A stretch of DNA of 64,000 bases from Acetobacter sp. CAG:977 (lineage in GTDB: Bacteria; Pseudomonadota; Alphaproteobacteria; CAAGCB01; CAG-977), in the NCBI GenBank assembly GCA_000434295.1, contig HF994935.1, forward strand, positions 634,968 through 698,967. The letters are read 5' to 3'. The notes beneath the pieces are model-generated. The model did no database searches, was not told the origin of the DNA, and saw only the letters and a list, made by a program, of their open reading frames with translations. Both the position numbers and the translations under genes were made by a program. This document shows positions 29,194 to 38,339 of the stretch, piece by piece; the stretch's first letter is position 1; each line of letters opens with the position of its first letter.

Positions 29194-30933
29194 TTATGTT
29201 TTTTTCTCCTTATCCGCAGAGTTTTTCGTCTCAACCCCTTTTGCATTTTTCTTTACAGCGGCTCCGGGAACGGATGTCGACGGCTTTTGTTGATTTTTCA
29301 CTTTACTTTCAACAGGTTTCACCGTCTTTTTCTCCTTTTGAAGCTTTAACGCTTTTTGACGTTCTTCGCGTTTACGTTCTTCTTCGCGGCGGCGACGTTC
29401 CATAGCTTTTTTACGAGCAAGCTCTCTTTTCTTTTTCATTTCTTCGCGCAATCTCAGCTCTTCGCGGCGGCGAAATTCTTTGACCAACGGATCGATTTCT
29501 CCGTTTTCCATGTTGCGCAGATGTTGGACTTTCATTTTTTCCAACAGTCTTCTGTCCGTTTTTTCGGAACGGATCCCGTAGACTTTTTTAAACAAGTCTA
29601 TTCCCTGTTGCGTCGTCTTGCCCAACTTTCCGTCAATGGGACCTTTGTAATATTGCCCCTTGGACAAGATTTTTTGCAAATCGACAATCTCGTCAAACGT
29701 CAGCTCGCTTTGTTCGACTTCTCCGTTAATTACCAAACGCATAAATTCCAGCAAAGACGCATTTGCGTATCCGTCTTCGGGCAGATCGTACATTTTTTGA
29801 AAGCGGCGAACGGCTTCGCGACTGCGACGTCCCAGAACGCCGTCGATTTCCCCGTTATAAAGCTTTAATTCCGCCAAAATCTTTTGAACTTCCATAGAAT
29901 TTTCCATCGTGAACGGCGCCGTTTTTTCACGATATTTTTTCACAAAAGCGGACTTTCCCTGAATCCTGTCTGCCAAATGACCGACAGACACTGCGTAAAG
30001 CACGGATTTATTCCACTTCATAATGACGCGAAAGTTTGAATAAACCAAAAAAGCAGGCCCCTGTATGCCGGCAGGCAAAAACAATTCGGCAGGCGTCGTT
30101 TCGGGTTCTTCGATTTCTCCGGCAAAGCGGACGCCTTCTTTTTTCCATTCGGCGATTGTTTTTTTGCGTTCAATCAGCGTCCAATCAAATTTTTTGGGTA
30201 AAAAGACTTCCCTGCCCCACGGAAGCTTCGGATTCCAACCTTCCGAAGACAAATAATTTGCCGCCGACGCCAAAGCATCCGGCAAACTGTTCCACAAATC
30301 TATATAGCCGTCGTTGTCATAATCGACACCGTATTCCAAATAGGTGGACGGCATAAACTGAAAATTCCCCATGGCTCCCGCCCAAGATCCCTTCATTTTT
30401 TCCGGAGGGATGCCTTTTTGTATCAGGCGGATTGCTTTCATCAGTTCGGTTCTGAAAAAATCGGGACGACGCGTATCGTACGCCAACGTCGCCAAAGCAT
30501 TGATAATGAAAAACCGCCCGAACGAATTTCCGAAATTTGTTTCCATTCCCCAAAAGGCCGCCAAATACGGTGCGGGAACACCGTATTTTTTTGAAATTTC
30601 ATCAAAGATTTTTTTATGTGTTTTCAGCAACCGCTGAGCTTTTTTAATTCTCAGCGAATTGATGGCGTTATCGATATAAGATTGAAAATCCTGACGAAAT
30701 TCGGGCTGTTTACGGTCAAAAGAAATAACGGCGGGAACAAGTTTTACATCGAAAAAAGCGCTGTCAAGAATTTGAGCGGAAACACCGTTTTCAACGGCTT
30801 CACGTCTGAACTCTTCATACCATTCGTCGAAAGACAGACCTGCCCCTCCCGCGGCACAAGCGGAAAACGGCATTAAAAAGGCACATCCGAACAAACATTT
30901 TTTTATTAAAGAGTTCATAAAAGACAACTTCAC
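29194..30933 (-). CDS. MltB-family lytic murein transglycosylase with two peptidoglycan-binding modules
   Basis: The 579-residue exported enzyme cleaves glycan strands to anhydromuropeptides. After a signal peptide comes the SLT/MltB domain (about 30-330) with catalytic E131 in FWGMETNFGNS and GAMGNFQFMPSTYLEYGVD. Two PG_binding_1 modules follow (about 350-400 and 430-480; NGEIDGVLG and KGPIDGKLG). The last 100 residues are an unusual Arg/Lys/Glu-rich, probably coiled-coil tail. The start is GTG 30933 or ATG 30918; the ribosome binding site fits neither perfectly. It lies upstream of rlpA, as in many alphaproteobacteria. Confidence 0.9.
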   Translation of the reverse strand: MKLSFMNSLIKKCLFGCAFLMPFSACAAGGAGLSFDEWYEEFRREAVENGVSAQILDSAFFDVKLVPAVISFDRKQPEFRQDFQSYIDNAINSLRIKKAQRLLKTHKKIFDEISKKYGVPAPYLAAFWGMETNFGNSFGRFFIINALATLAYDTRRPDFFRTELMKAIRLIQKGIPPEKMKGSWAGAMGNFQFMPSTYLEYGVDYDNDGYIDLWNSLPDALASAANYLSSEGWNPKLPWGREVFLPKKFDWTLIERKKTIAEWKKEGVRFAGEIEEPETTPAELFLPAGIQGPAFLVYSNFRVIMKWNKSVLYAVSVGHLADRIQGKSAFVKKYREKTAPFTMENSMEVQKILAELKLYNGEIDGVLGRRSREAVRRFQKMYDLPEDGYANASLLEFMRLVINGEVEQSELTFDEIVDLQKILSKGQYYKGPIDGKLGKTTQQGIDLFKKVYGIRSEKTDRRLLEKMKVQHLRNMENGEIDPLVKEFRRREELRLREEMKKKRELARKKAMERRRREEERKREERQKALKLQKEKKTVKPVESKVKNQQKPSTSVPGAAVKKNAKGVETKNSADKEKKT

Positions 30934-30990
30934 CCCTTTTTATTCAGAGTATGAAAAAGGCGTTATTTTTTCGTTAATCTTCATAAAAAA

Positions 30991-31010
30991 GGCGGCTTTT
31001 AAAAGCCGCC
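30991..31010 (-). terminator. Intrinsic terminator
   Basis: The perfect 20-base palindrome (arms 30991-31000 and 31001-31010, GGCGGCTTTT and complement) is flanked by an A-run upstream on the plus strand, which reads as a T-run on the minus strand. It ends the minus-strand gene at 31031-31663 and separates it from the transglycosylase. Confidence 0.8.
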
Positions 31011-31030
31011 TTGTATTTTGCAAATCGGGT

Positions 31031-31663
31031 TTATTTACCCGTCAGCTCACGTAATTTTCTGTATAAAACCAATGCCTTGCAATAACTTTCAATGCTCAGC
31101 AGGGGAAAACGGGCTTCTCCCATGTCGGTCAAAGCGGCAAAGCGCCCCGCCGTTTCGCCGCGCGGCGGTTGAAGGAAAAAGCCTTGAACCGACGTCAACG
31201 GATAAACGGTACAAGAATATTGTTCCGACACTTTTGAAAAGCATAACAGGCTTTTCGTCGTCAAAGCCAGAGCCGCCGTATCAGACGAAGCTCCCGACAG
31301 AATTTTATAAATCATCTGATCGCCTACGCACATATCCATCAGCATCGCTTCAACCAGAGGAGGCATTTGTTCGATCATTTTTCCGGACATCTTATGAAAC
31401 AGCTCTTTCATCTGTTCCAAGGATATTTCTTCACGAGGTTGCGCAAAGTCCTCTGTTTTTCCGACGCTCAACTCGTTGGCTTTGTCTTTTGCTTCGCTGA
31501 CCTTCTGTTTGGCTTTTTCCGCCAAATCCTTCATATCGATATTTTTGGCTTTTTCAGCAATTCCTCCTAAAAATCCGGACAGCTTTTTGCTGACTTCCTG
31601 TGCCTTTGCCGCCACTTCATCAGTTTGGTTTTCCGCGGCGTTTTCTTTTGCTTCATCACTCAT
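31031..31663 (-). CDS. Hypothetical protein with helical N-terminal half
   Basis: From the ATG at 31663 (AAGGATG upstream) the product has 210 residues and no signal peptide or membrane segment. Residues 1-80 are Ala/Lys/Glu-rich with repeated AEKAK and SEAKDKA patterns, probably amphipathic helix or coiled coil. Residues 100-205 look globular, with SYGQ-poor sheet-like text such as TAALALTTKSLLCFSK and YPLTSVQGFFLQPPR, which may be a small PH-like or GRAM-like fold. The family was not recognised. It stands alone upstream of the cell-wall cluster, opposite to tRNA-Ser. Confidence 0.7.
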   Translation of the reverse strand: MSDEAKENAAENQTDEVAAKAQEVSKKLSGFLGGIAEKAKNIDMKDLAEKAKQKVSEAKDKANELSVGKTEDFAQPREEISLEQMKELFHKMSGKMIEQMPPLVEAMLMDMCVGDQMIYKILSGASSDTAALALTTKSLLCFSKVSEQYSCTVYPLTSVQGFFLQPPRGETAGRFAALTDMGEARFPLLSIESYCKALVLYRKLRELTGK

Positions 31664-31871
31664 TTGACCCATCCTTTTGCAACAAACGAAAGATGTGTTA
31701 TTATGCACTGCTTTTTATTATTCCTCTAGAAAAAATTAACGTCTCCTTAACTTTGTTGAAAGTCTTGATTTAAAAACAACGTTTAAGTCTTTTTATAAAA
31801 AAGATATTATATTTTTTTATCATCTGCTCTTGCTTTTTGAAAAAAAATCTAACAAAATGACCGTGAATTTC

Positions 31872-31961
31872 GGATGGGTGGCAGAGCGGTTGAATGCATC
31901 GGTCTTGAAAACCGACGACTCTTTACGGAGTCCGTGAGTTCGAATCTCACCCCATCCGCCA
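31872..31961 (+). tRNA. tRNA-Ser (anticodon TGA)
   Basis: The 90-base gene has acceptor stem GGATGGG/CCCATCC with encoded CCA. The D-arm is GCAGAGCGGTTGAATGC, the anticodon loop is CTTGAAA (anticodon TGA at about 31905-31907), a long class II variable arm follows, and the T-loop is GTTCGAATC. The discriminator base is G, as usual for serine tRNAs. It reads UCN serine codons. Confidence 0.97.
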
Positions 31962-31966
31962 AAACG

Positions 31967-31992
31967 GCTCCCATATAACGGGGGCTTTTTTT
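31967..31992 (+). terminator. Terminator after tRNA-Ser
   Basis: GCTCCC (31967-31972) pairs with GGGGGC (31980-31985) with one G-U pair and a 7-base loop, followed by seven Ts. It lies between the tRNA and the ybaK start codon. Confidence 0.7.
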
Positions 31993-32005
31993 ATCGGCGG
32001 GAAAA

Positions 32006-32485
32006 ATGCATAAAACAAACGCTTTGCGAATGCTGGATCAGGCAAAAATATCTTATCGGGTCATTGAATACCAAATCAACGACGAAAAAATTGATGCCGT
32101 GTCCGTCGCCGCAAAAATCGGGCGTTCTCCCGATACGGTTTTTAAAACGTTGGTAACCGTTTCTCCTGCCCGCGAACACTTCGTTTTCGTTATCCCTGGC
32201 GCCAAAGAACTGGATTTGAAAGCCGCCGCCGTCGCCGCAGGTCAAAAAAGGATCGAAATGTTGCCTTTAAAAGAATTGTTCCCGCTGACCGGCTATATTC
32301 ACGGAGGTTGCTCGCCCGTCGGAATGAAAAAGCCGTTTCCGACTTTCATTGACGAAAGTGCCCTTACCCTTGATTCTTTTTGCGTCAGCGGCGGAAAAAT
32401 CGGCATCAATATTGAGCTGGCGCCAAAAGTTTTGGCAAACTTTATCAATGCTTCTTTTGCACCGCTGACCAGAAACAATCAGTAA
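32006..32485 (+). CDS. ybaK: Cys-tRNA(Pro)/Cys-tRNA deacylase YbaK/EbsC family
   Basis: The 159-residue protein has the YbaK fold that hydrolyses mischarged Cys-tRNA(Pro). Family signatures are TVFKTLVT with the conserved Lys, FVFVIPGAKELDLKA, GYIHGGCSPVGMKK and SGGKIGINIELAP. The length is standard. It follows the tRNA-Ser terminator closely, so its promoter may lie within or before the tRNA gene. It ends convergent to and overlapping the DsbD-like gene by 7 bases. Confidence 0.93.
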   Translation: MHKTNALRMLDQAKISYRVIEYQINDEKIDAVSVAAKIGRSPDTVFKTLVTVSPAREHFVFVIPGAKELDLKAAAVAAGQKRIEMLPLKELFPLTGYIHGGCSPVGMKKPFPTFIDESALTLDSFCVSGGKIGINIELAPKVLANFINASFAPLTRNNQ

Positions 32486-35004
32486 GGATAAAAGCGAAAC
32501 ATCTCGGAAACCGCTATTCCCGCCGTCGTCGGATGTATAACGGACGGCAACAGCATCCCTTGCGGAGCCGCCGGTCCGAAAATAATATTCGTCGGCAACG
32601 TGTATAATCCGGTATCTTTCAGAAAATCTTTCAGATACGGCGTGTTATACGGCGCCGTCATAATAACCAGCTTGCCTTGCCGTATTGCAACAGTCCCGCC
32701 GAAATATAACATCGCAAGCCTGTTATAATGACAGGCAAGACAGGCATCTTCGGAAACGTTGACATAAACGGCTTTACCTTCCTGAACGAATTTATGCAGG
32801 TCTTTTTCGTTAAACGGGTATGCGGCAAAACCCGAAAAATTTAAGGAATTCGGTAAAAACGGCACGAAAAGAATCATCAAAACGAGAAAAACGGCGAAAA
32901 GCTTTTTCTTCGTTGCCTGAGTTTTGCTGACATTTTTTAAAATGAAGTACGATGTGAGCGCGAAAACAAAAACACCCAAAAAGATCCAACGTCCGCTTTC
33001 CGAACCGATAATCAGCCATAGCAAAAAAGCGTGCAAATAAGCTTGGAAAAACAAAGCGAATTTTAAAAAGCGGATTTTCTTTACGGGCAATTCCGCCGCA
33101 GGTTTGTAATAAATCAACGCCGCGGCAAACGGAAAAACAATGCCGAACAAGAAACAAATTCCGTACTCGACGGGAAACGGCTTGAGCAAAGCATACAAAT
33201 CAAAGTACGTTGACAGCATCGGGGAAAACAACATCATCATTCCGACAATCAACGCCAACGACATACCCGCCTTTTGCCGACAGGACACCATCCCTGCCGC
33301 TTTGAACAGAGGATTGATTTTTCCCGTATATTTTTCGACGCACTTATCATCAAACAGCTTCATCATCCACACGGGCGCAGTCAGGAATAAAGCGCAAAGC
33401 AAAACGTTGAAAAACGGCGAATTCAGCTGTTGTCCCCAAACGAACGGCACGTTCGGGAAAAAGAAATAAATGACAAACGCGGCTGAACAAACGACGCTTA
33501 GGAACAAAGCCAGCCCGTACCAAGCCCCTTGAGCAAAATCCAAAGTCGCTTGAGGATTTTTTCCGCGAACAAAAAGCATTTGATACAAAAACAGGCTCAT
33601 CAGCAAATAAAGCGGCGTTAAGACAATAAACTTTATCCCTGACAAAAAAGACAGGAACATTTTAAAAACGGACACGCTCCGTTCGGACAGGAAAACGTCT
33701 TTTAACGAAAGACTGACGGAAAATTCCGAAGCGCGGTTTAAATTGAAAACCGTCAAAACCAAATTTGCTTTTCCGATCTTCTTTAAATGTTGTGGATTAA
33801 GGACTTTTGAACGGAAAACGGCATCCCCGTCCACACCGACAAAGAACGGCGTTTCAAAGCGAAGACCGTTCGTATTTGCGACGTGCAAAACGGGCGTATC
33901 CATATTAACGGCAGGAATTTCAAATGATGCCAACAAATAGATATTTCCGTCTTTATCTTCTTTGAAACCTGCTTTTTTAAAGTTCAGTCCGGACAATCCT
34001 CCGGCGGGAACCGTCATGGCGACTTCTCTCAAATCGGGGCAAACAGGCGTTTCCAAAAAGGGATCCGAAAAAAAAGAATACGTCAACGGTTCGGTCGTTT
34101 CATCTTTGCATTGTCCGTCCGCATCGCAAATTTTAAATGTCGCCGTCAGATCAAATTTTGCCGCACTGGCGGGAGTTTCAAATTCGACTTCAAACGGAAA
34201 CAGAATTTTTCCGGAATAGCCGTAAGCTCTGTCGTTCCCGAGTTCGAAAACGGATGTCAACGGATATTGCAGAGGCAATACGGATATTCCTTTTGATGTG
34301 GTAACCTGCGTTTTTACGGGAATAAAGGGCTCACCTTCCCGTTGGCGCAAAATTCTGTATCCCGGCGTCAACAAAGCGATTAAAGCCATGTGGACTTTTT
34401 TCTTGTTTTTTAAATTCGCGCAAGCCGCCAAACGAAATTGTCCGTACGGAGCCGTATAAATCTCAGAATAGAAACGTTCGTCTTTGAATGACTGCAAAAA
34501 ATCATCCAAAGATTTATCTCCGAAGGCAAAATAGCGAATATTTTTCCATGTGCTTTTATCTTCGGAATTAATTAAATATTCTGTTTTCCCGGGGTATTTT
34601 TCCAATATGGCTTGGTTAATCTCATCAATGGTACGATGGTATCCCGCTTCCAAAGATTTAAGCTTTCCCTTTAAATCCGAAAAAACGGAAATCAATCCTC
34701 CTTCGTCGTCCAAACGCGTCATTTCCTGCAAAATTTGAGCATCCGTGACGTTTTTTTGTTTGTTTTTGACGTAATATTCGTACAAGAAGCTCAATTTATC
34801 CGAAAAATACATCGTTTTATATTTTTCGATTTCTTCTTGGGTCAGGGGAATGACCGGCACATAAGGCGTTATGGGCTCTACGGTCTCCGAGGAGAAATCA
34901 TTTTCTTCAACATTTGCGGTTTCGGCGGCAACGGAAACGGAAAGCAAAGCCAAGCCTGAAAAAAACAAAAAAAATGCAACGTTTAAAAATTTTTTCCGTT
35001 TCAT
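32479..35004 (-). CDS. DsbD/ScsB-family thiol-disulfide protein lacking the transmembrane cysteines
   Basis: From the ATG at 35004 (AAAGGA 10 bases upstream) the protein has 841 residues. It has a signal peptide and a long periplasmic N-terminal region with a DsbD-alpha-like pair C293-x5-C299 (CDADGQC). About eight transmembrane helices follow (460-735), then a C-terminal thioredoxin-like domain with C755-L-A-C758 and cis-Pro TLPTN. In DsbD the membrane core carries one Cys after Pro in TPC and one in SPC. Here those motifs read TPL (L465) and SPM (M596). Electron relay from the cytoplasm therefore looks broken. The domain order still fits the family. The alignment is by eye. Confidence 0.8.
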   Translation of the reverse strand: MKRKKFLNVAFFLFFSGLALLSVSVAAETANVEENDFSSETVEPITPYVPVIPLTQEEIEKYKTMYFSDKLSFLYEYYVKNKQKNVTDAQILQEMTRLDDEGGLISVFSDLKGKLKSLEAGYHRTIDEINQAILEKYPGKTEYLINSEDKSTWKNIRYFAFGDKSLDDFLQSFKDERFYSEIYTAPYGQFRLAACANLKNKKKVHMALIALLTPGYRILRQREGEPFIPVKTQVTTSKGISVLPLQYPLTSVFELGNDRAYGYSGKILFPFEVEFETPASAAKFDLTATFKICDADGQCKDETTEPLTYSFFSDPFLETPVCPDLREVAMTVPAGGLSGLNFKKAGFKEDKDGNIYLLASFEIPAVNMDTPVLHVANTNGLRFETPFFVGVDGDAVFRSKVLNPQHLKKIGKANLVLTVFNLNRASEFSVSLSLKDVFLSERSVSVFKMFLSFLSGIKFIVLTPLYLLMSLFLYQMLFVRGKNPQATLDFAQGAWYGLALFLSVVCSAAFVIYFFFPNVPFVWGQQLNSPFFNVLLCALFLTAPVWMMKLFDDKCVEKYTGKINPLFKAAGMVSCRQKAGMSLALIVGMMMLFSPMLSTYFDLYALLKPFPVEYGICFLFGIVFPFAAALIYYKPAAELPVKKIRFLKFALFFQAYLHAFLLWLIIGSESGRWIFLGVFVFALTSYFILKNVSKTQATKKKLFAVFLVLMILFVPFLPNSLNFSGFAAYPFNEKDLHKFVQEGKAVYVNVSEDACLACHYNRLAMLYFGGTVAIRQGKLVIMTAPYNTPYLKDFLKDTGLYTLPTNIIFGPAAPQGMLLPSVIHPTTAGIAVSEMFRFYPY

Positions 35005-35092
35005 TTTTAACATCCTTTAATTTTTGTATTTTATTTTGTAAGAAAAGGATATCATAAAAAGAAGAGTTTTTTATTAAAAATAAAAGGAACGG

Positions 35093-35656
35093 GTGAGAAA
35101 GATGCCTTTTTTAAGCGGACAATGTCTGATTGCCATGCCGGGAATCGGAGACGCACGTTTTGAACAGGCCGTAATTTATATTTGTGCCCATACGCAAGAA
35201 GGAGCCATGGGATTAACGATTAATCGCCCGATCCGCGAAATTTCGTTTAACAATCTTTTGACCCAGTTGCACATGGAACCGGCATCTTTGCCGAAACAGC
35301 CCCCCATTTTGGCAGGCGGTCCCGTTGACGTCGTTCGCGGTTTTGTCCTTCATTCGCCCGAATATGTCAGCGAAGCGACTTTGCCGATGGGGGCTTTAAC
35401 CTCATTGACGGTAACGACCGAAATCATTCGCGACATTTCAAAAGGCGCAGGACCTCAAAAATTTTTAATCACGCTCGGCTATGCTTCGTGGGGCGCGGGT
35501 CAGCTTGAAGAAGAAATCAAACAAAATGCATGGCTTCCCGTAGAATCTTCCAACGAGCTTTTGTTCGAACAGCCGCCCGAACGAAAATGGGAAAATGCTT
35601 TGAAAAAGCTCGGCATTGACCCGCTGATGCTTTCTGCCGTTCAAGGAAAAGCCTGA
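35093..35656 (+). CDS. YqgE/AlgH family protein (UPF0301)
   Basis: The 187-residue protein is a member of the YqgE/AlgH family, widely conserved but of unclear biochemical role. Signatures are LIAMPGIGDARFEQAVIYIC, GAMGLTINRP and LGYASWGAGQLEEEI. It may start at GTG 35093 (AAGGAACGG upstream) or ATG 35102, a three-residue difference. No regulated alginate genes are near. It is convergent with the SNase-like gene, 13 bases away. Confidence 0.93.
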   Translation: MRKMPFLSGQCLIAMPGIGDARFEQAVIYICAHTQEGAMGLTINRPIREISFNNLLTQLHMEPASLPKQPPILAGGPVDVVRGFVLHSPEYVSEATLPMGALTSLTVTTEIIRDISKGAGPQKFLITLGYASWGAGQLEEEIKQNAWLPVESSNELLFEQPPERKWENALKKLGIDPLMLSAVQGKA

Positions 35657-35669
35657 CAGGAAAAAGCGT

Positions 35670-36611
35670 TTAATCTGCCAATCGCATATCAATCAGGTAT
35701 TGCGACAGGCTTTCTTTTCCTTCATAGCACTCGGCTTTGTCTTCGCCTTTTTTGATAAAACAGCTGACATGCATATTTGAAACGCGGCGGGATAACGTTC
35801 TATATGCTTCGACATTTTTGCCGGATTTTATGCGTATCCCCTTTAAACGGATGACTTTTCCGTTAATTTTCAGAGCGTCACCTCCGACAACCGAAGCAAT
35901 TCCTTCAACAAACGTTCTGTCTTCCCGCGCCTTTTGCGGACGGCGATATTGCGGCGCATTGTTTTGAGCAACAGCCGTTTCTCTGACAACGTTATCAAGC
36001 ATTTTATCCAAAACCTCGGCACGGTTTTCGGCATGAGTGGGAACCATAACGACCGGAGCCGCTTGAACGTTTTCGTCAACCCTGCTCCATTCCGGAGCCG
36101 GAACTCTTCTTTTGGGAGCCGACGTATTCTCAACGGGATGCGTCCGTTCTTTTTGCTTAAATTTATATTCTTCTTTAGGCGCCGAGGGAGCAACGGGAGC
36201 CGCAGTTCCCTGAGTTTCGTTTTCTTTTCCCGTTTGGCGCCCCCATTTTACGGGCGCTTTCGGAGACGTTACGAACAAAGGTTCGGGCTCTTTTACTTTT
36301 TCCGCTTCCTTCGTTTGTTCCGGTTCTTTTTTCGGAACGGACACGAAATCGGACACGGCATCCGTCAAGGGAGAAGCGGCTTTTTTCGTACGCATGGCAA
36401 ATTCATCGACACGCGACGACACTGCGGGAACAAAAGTTTTTTTCCACCATTCGGGCAACTGTTTTGGCGGAATGCCGCACAAATAAAAAATACCGACGAC
36501 AATTCCCGCCAACACCAGCAAATAGTGAGGGCGTTTAATGAAAATCATTCCCAAACGAAAGAAATCTCCGATTAAAGAAAAGGTTCCTTTTACGTATCCC
36601 AGAGCTTTCAT
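35670..36611 (-). CDS. Membrane-anchored protein with degenerate SNase-like C-terminal domain
   Basis: The 313-residue protein has one transmembrane helix (about 28-46; YLLVLAGIVVGIFYLCG). A long Pro/Lys/Glu-rich low-complexity linker spans about 85-230. The C-terminal domain of about 75 residues resembles the OB fold of staphylococcal nuclease: VEGIASVVGGDALKINGKVI, then RLKGI. In active nucleases the VxDGDT and RLxGIDxPE motifs supply metal and catalytic residues. Here GGDAL and RLKGIRIK lack several of them, so it is probably a binding domain. It lies 21 bases after metG, same strand. Confidence 0.7.
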   Translation of the reverse strand: MKALGYVKGTFSLIGDFFRLGMIFIKRPHYLLVLAGIVVGIFYLCGIPPKQLPEWWKKTFVPAVSSRVDEFAMRTKKAASPLTDAVSDFVSVPKKEPEQTKEAEKVKEPEPLFVTSPKAPVKWGRQTGKENETQGTAAPVAPSAPKEEYKFKQKERTHPVENTSAPKRRVPAPEWSRVDENVQAAPVVMVPTHAENRAEVLDKMLDNVVRETAVAQNNAPQYRRPQKAREDRTFVEGIASVVGGDALKINGKVIRLKGIRIKSGKNVEAYRTLSRRVSNMHVSCFIKKGEDKAECYEGKESLSQYLIDMRLAD

Positions 36612-36632
36612 AAACGCCTTCTCCTTATTTTG

Positions 36633-38339
36633 TTATTCCTGTTCGGGGTCGGCTCCGTAACGTGCACACAGTTCGGCAACGGTTTCGGGCATAATTTTAT
36701 TGAAAAGCGGAGTCTGAGGAACATTAAAAGTATGTCCTGCCTTTAAAACCTGAAGCTGTTCCGCCGTATCGCTTCCGATCCATGCCGTATCCGCAACGTC
36801 CAAATTCAACAACCTCATCATTTCTTTTGACGCATTCGGAATAACGGGAGCCGACAGAACGGCGTATACGCGAATCAGGTTCAAAGCCAAACGCAAAATC
36901 ATTGCGGCTTTTTCCCTGTCTTCTTTAATGACCGTCCAAGGAGCCGCCGCCGTCAGATAGTTATTGCCTTCGACCCAAATGGCGCGCAATTCAACCATTG
37001 CTTTGCGGAATTCCATCGCCTGCATATATTTTGTGTAATCGGCGATACGTGCGGACAGAGTTTTGACGAATTCTTTTTCCAAATCGCCCCACTGTCCGCC
37101 GTCGGGCACTTCGTTCGAGAACTTGCCAGCCGTCATTTTCAAGACACGGTTCACAAAATTTCCCAAAACATCGTTCAAGTCTTTGTTAATCATGCCCGAA
37201 AACGACGTGAAGGTAAAGCTTGAATCCGAATTTTCCGGAGCATTCGCCATCAGCCAATAGCGCCAATAATCCGCAGGGAATTCATCCAAAGCCTGATTTG
37301 TAAAGATGCCGCGTTTTTGGCTGGTCGAAAACTTTCCGCCGTAAAAAGTCAGCCAGTTAAATCCCTTGATATAATCGACTTTTTTCCACGGTTCTTTTGA
37401 TCCCAACAGCGTTGCAGGGAACATAATCGTATGGAAGGGAATATTATCCTTTGCCATAAATTCGACGTAACGAACGTCTTTTGCGTCGTACCACCACGAC
37501 TTCCAATCGCGTTTTTGCGGGTCTTTGTCCGCCCATTCGCGTGTTGCCGCAATATATTCGATCGGAGCATCAAACCACACATAGAAAACTTTACCGTCAA
37601 AACCGTCAACGGGAACGGGAATGCCCCATTTCAAATCGCGGGTAATGCAACGTTCACGCAAACCTTCTTTCAGCCATTTTCTGGCGATTGACGTCACGAC
37701 AACGGGCCATTCGGCTTCGTGTTCGTCAATGAATGCCGAAATTTTGTTTTCCAAATCCGGCAATTTTAAGAACAAATGCTTGCTGTCGCGAATTTCCAAA
37801 TTCGAACTGCCCGACACGGCGGAACGCGGGTTAATCAAGTCCGTCGGATCCAAAACGCGGGTGCAATTTTCGCATTGGTCACCGCGGGCGGCTTCGTAAC
37901 CGCAGTGCGGGCAAGTTCCGACAATATAACGGTCAGGCAGAAAGCGACCGTCGTCAACGGAATAGACCTGTTTAATCGTCCGTTCTTCGATATAGCCGTT
38001 TTCCATCAGCTTTTTGCAAAAATGCTGAGTCAATTCCGTATTCTGTTCGGAAGACGACCGCCCGAAATGGTCGAAAGAAAGACCGAAACGTTCGTAAATG
38101 GAACGTTGGACTTCATGTTGTTCGGTACAAAACGTTTCAACGTCCTGACCTTTTTCCAATGCGGCCAACTCGGCAGGCGTTCCGTGTTCGTCCGTTGCGC
38201 AAATAAACAAAACGTCTTCGCCCTTTTGGCGCAAAAAGCGGGCATAAACGTCGGCGGGGAGCATTGAACCGACCAAATTGCCCAAATGCTTGATGCCGTT
38301 AATATATGGAAGTGCGCTTGTAATCAGATAACGGGTCAT
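36633..38339 (-). CDS. metG: Methionyl-tRNA synthetase
   Basis: From the ATG at 38339 (GGAGG 7 bases upstream) the enzyme has 568 residues. The class I signature HLGN lies in NGIKHLGNLVG. A zinc knuckle CPHCGYEAARGDQCENC is near residue 140, and the KMSKS-equivalent loop is KFSTSQ near 330. The anticodon-binding helical domain is C-terminal. There is no C-terminal tRNA-binding EMAP domain, as usual in this group. The gene is not in its common alphaproteobacterial position between holB and tatD. Confidence 0.96.
   Translation of the reverse strand: MTRYLITSALPYINGIKHLGNLVGSMLPADVYARFLRQKGEDVLFICATDEHGTPAELAALEKGQDVETFCTEQHEVQRSIYERFGLSFDHFGRSSSEQNTELTQHFCKKLMENGYIEERTIKQVYSVDDGRFLPDRYIVGTCPHCGYEAARGDQCENCTRVLDPTDLINPRSAVSGSSNLEIRDSKHLFLKLPDLENKISAFIDEHEAEWPVVVTSIARKWLKEGLRERCITRDLKWGIPVPVDGFDGKVFYVWFDAPIEYIAATREWADKDPQKRDWKSWWYDAKDVRYVEFMAKDNIPFHTIMFPATLLGSKEPWKKVDYIKGFNWLTFYGGKFSTSQKRGIFTNQALDEFPADYWRYWLMANAPENSDSSFTFTSFSGMINKDLNDVLGNFVNRVLKMTAGKFSNEVPDGGQWGDLEKEFVKTLSARIADYTKYMQAMEFRKAMVELRAIWVEGNNYLTAAAPWTVIKEDREKAAMILRLALNLIRVYAVLSAPVIPNASKEMMRLLNLDVADTAWIGSDTAEQLQVLKAGHTFNVPQTPLFNKIMPETVAELCARYGADPEQE

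Noticed and set aside
31872..31961. tRNA-Ser as an integration site for a mobile element
   Set aside because: No integrase, no duplicated tRNA 3' end and ordinary genes on both sides.
35934..36575. Plus-strand open frame (213 residues) antisense to the SNase-like gene
   Set aside because: Arg/Phe-rich shadow of the low-complexity linker.
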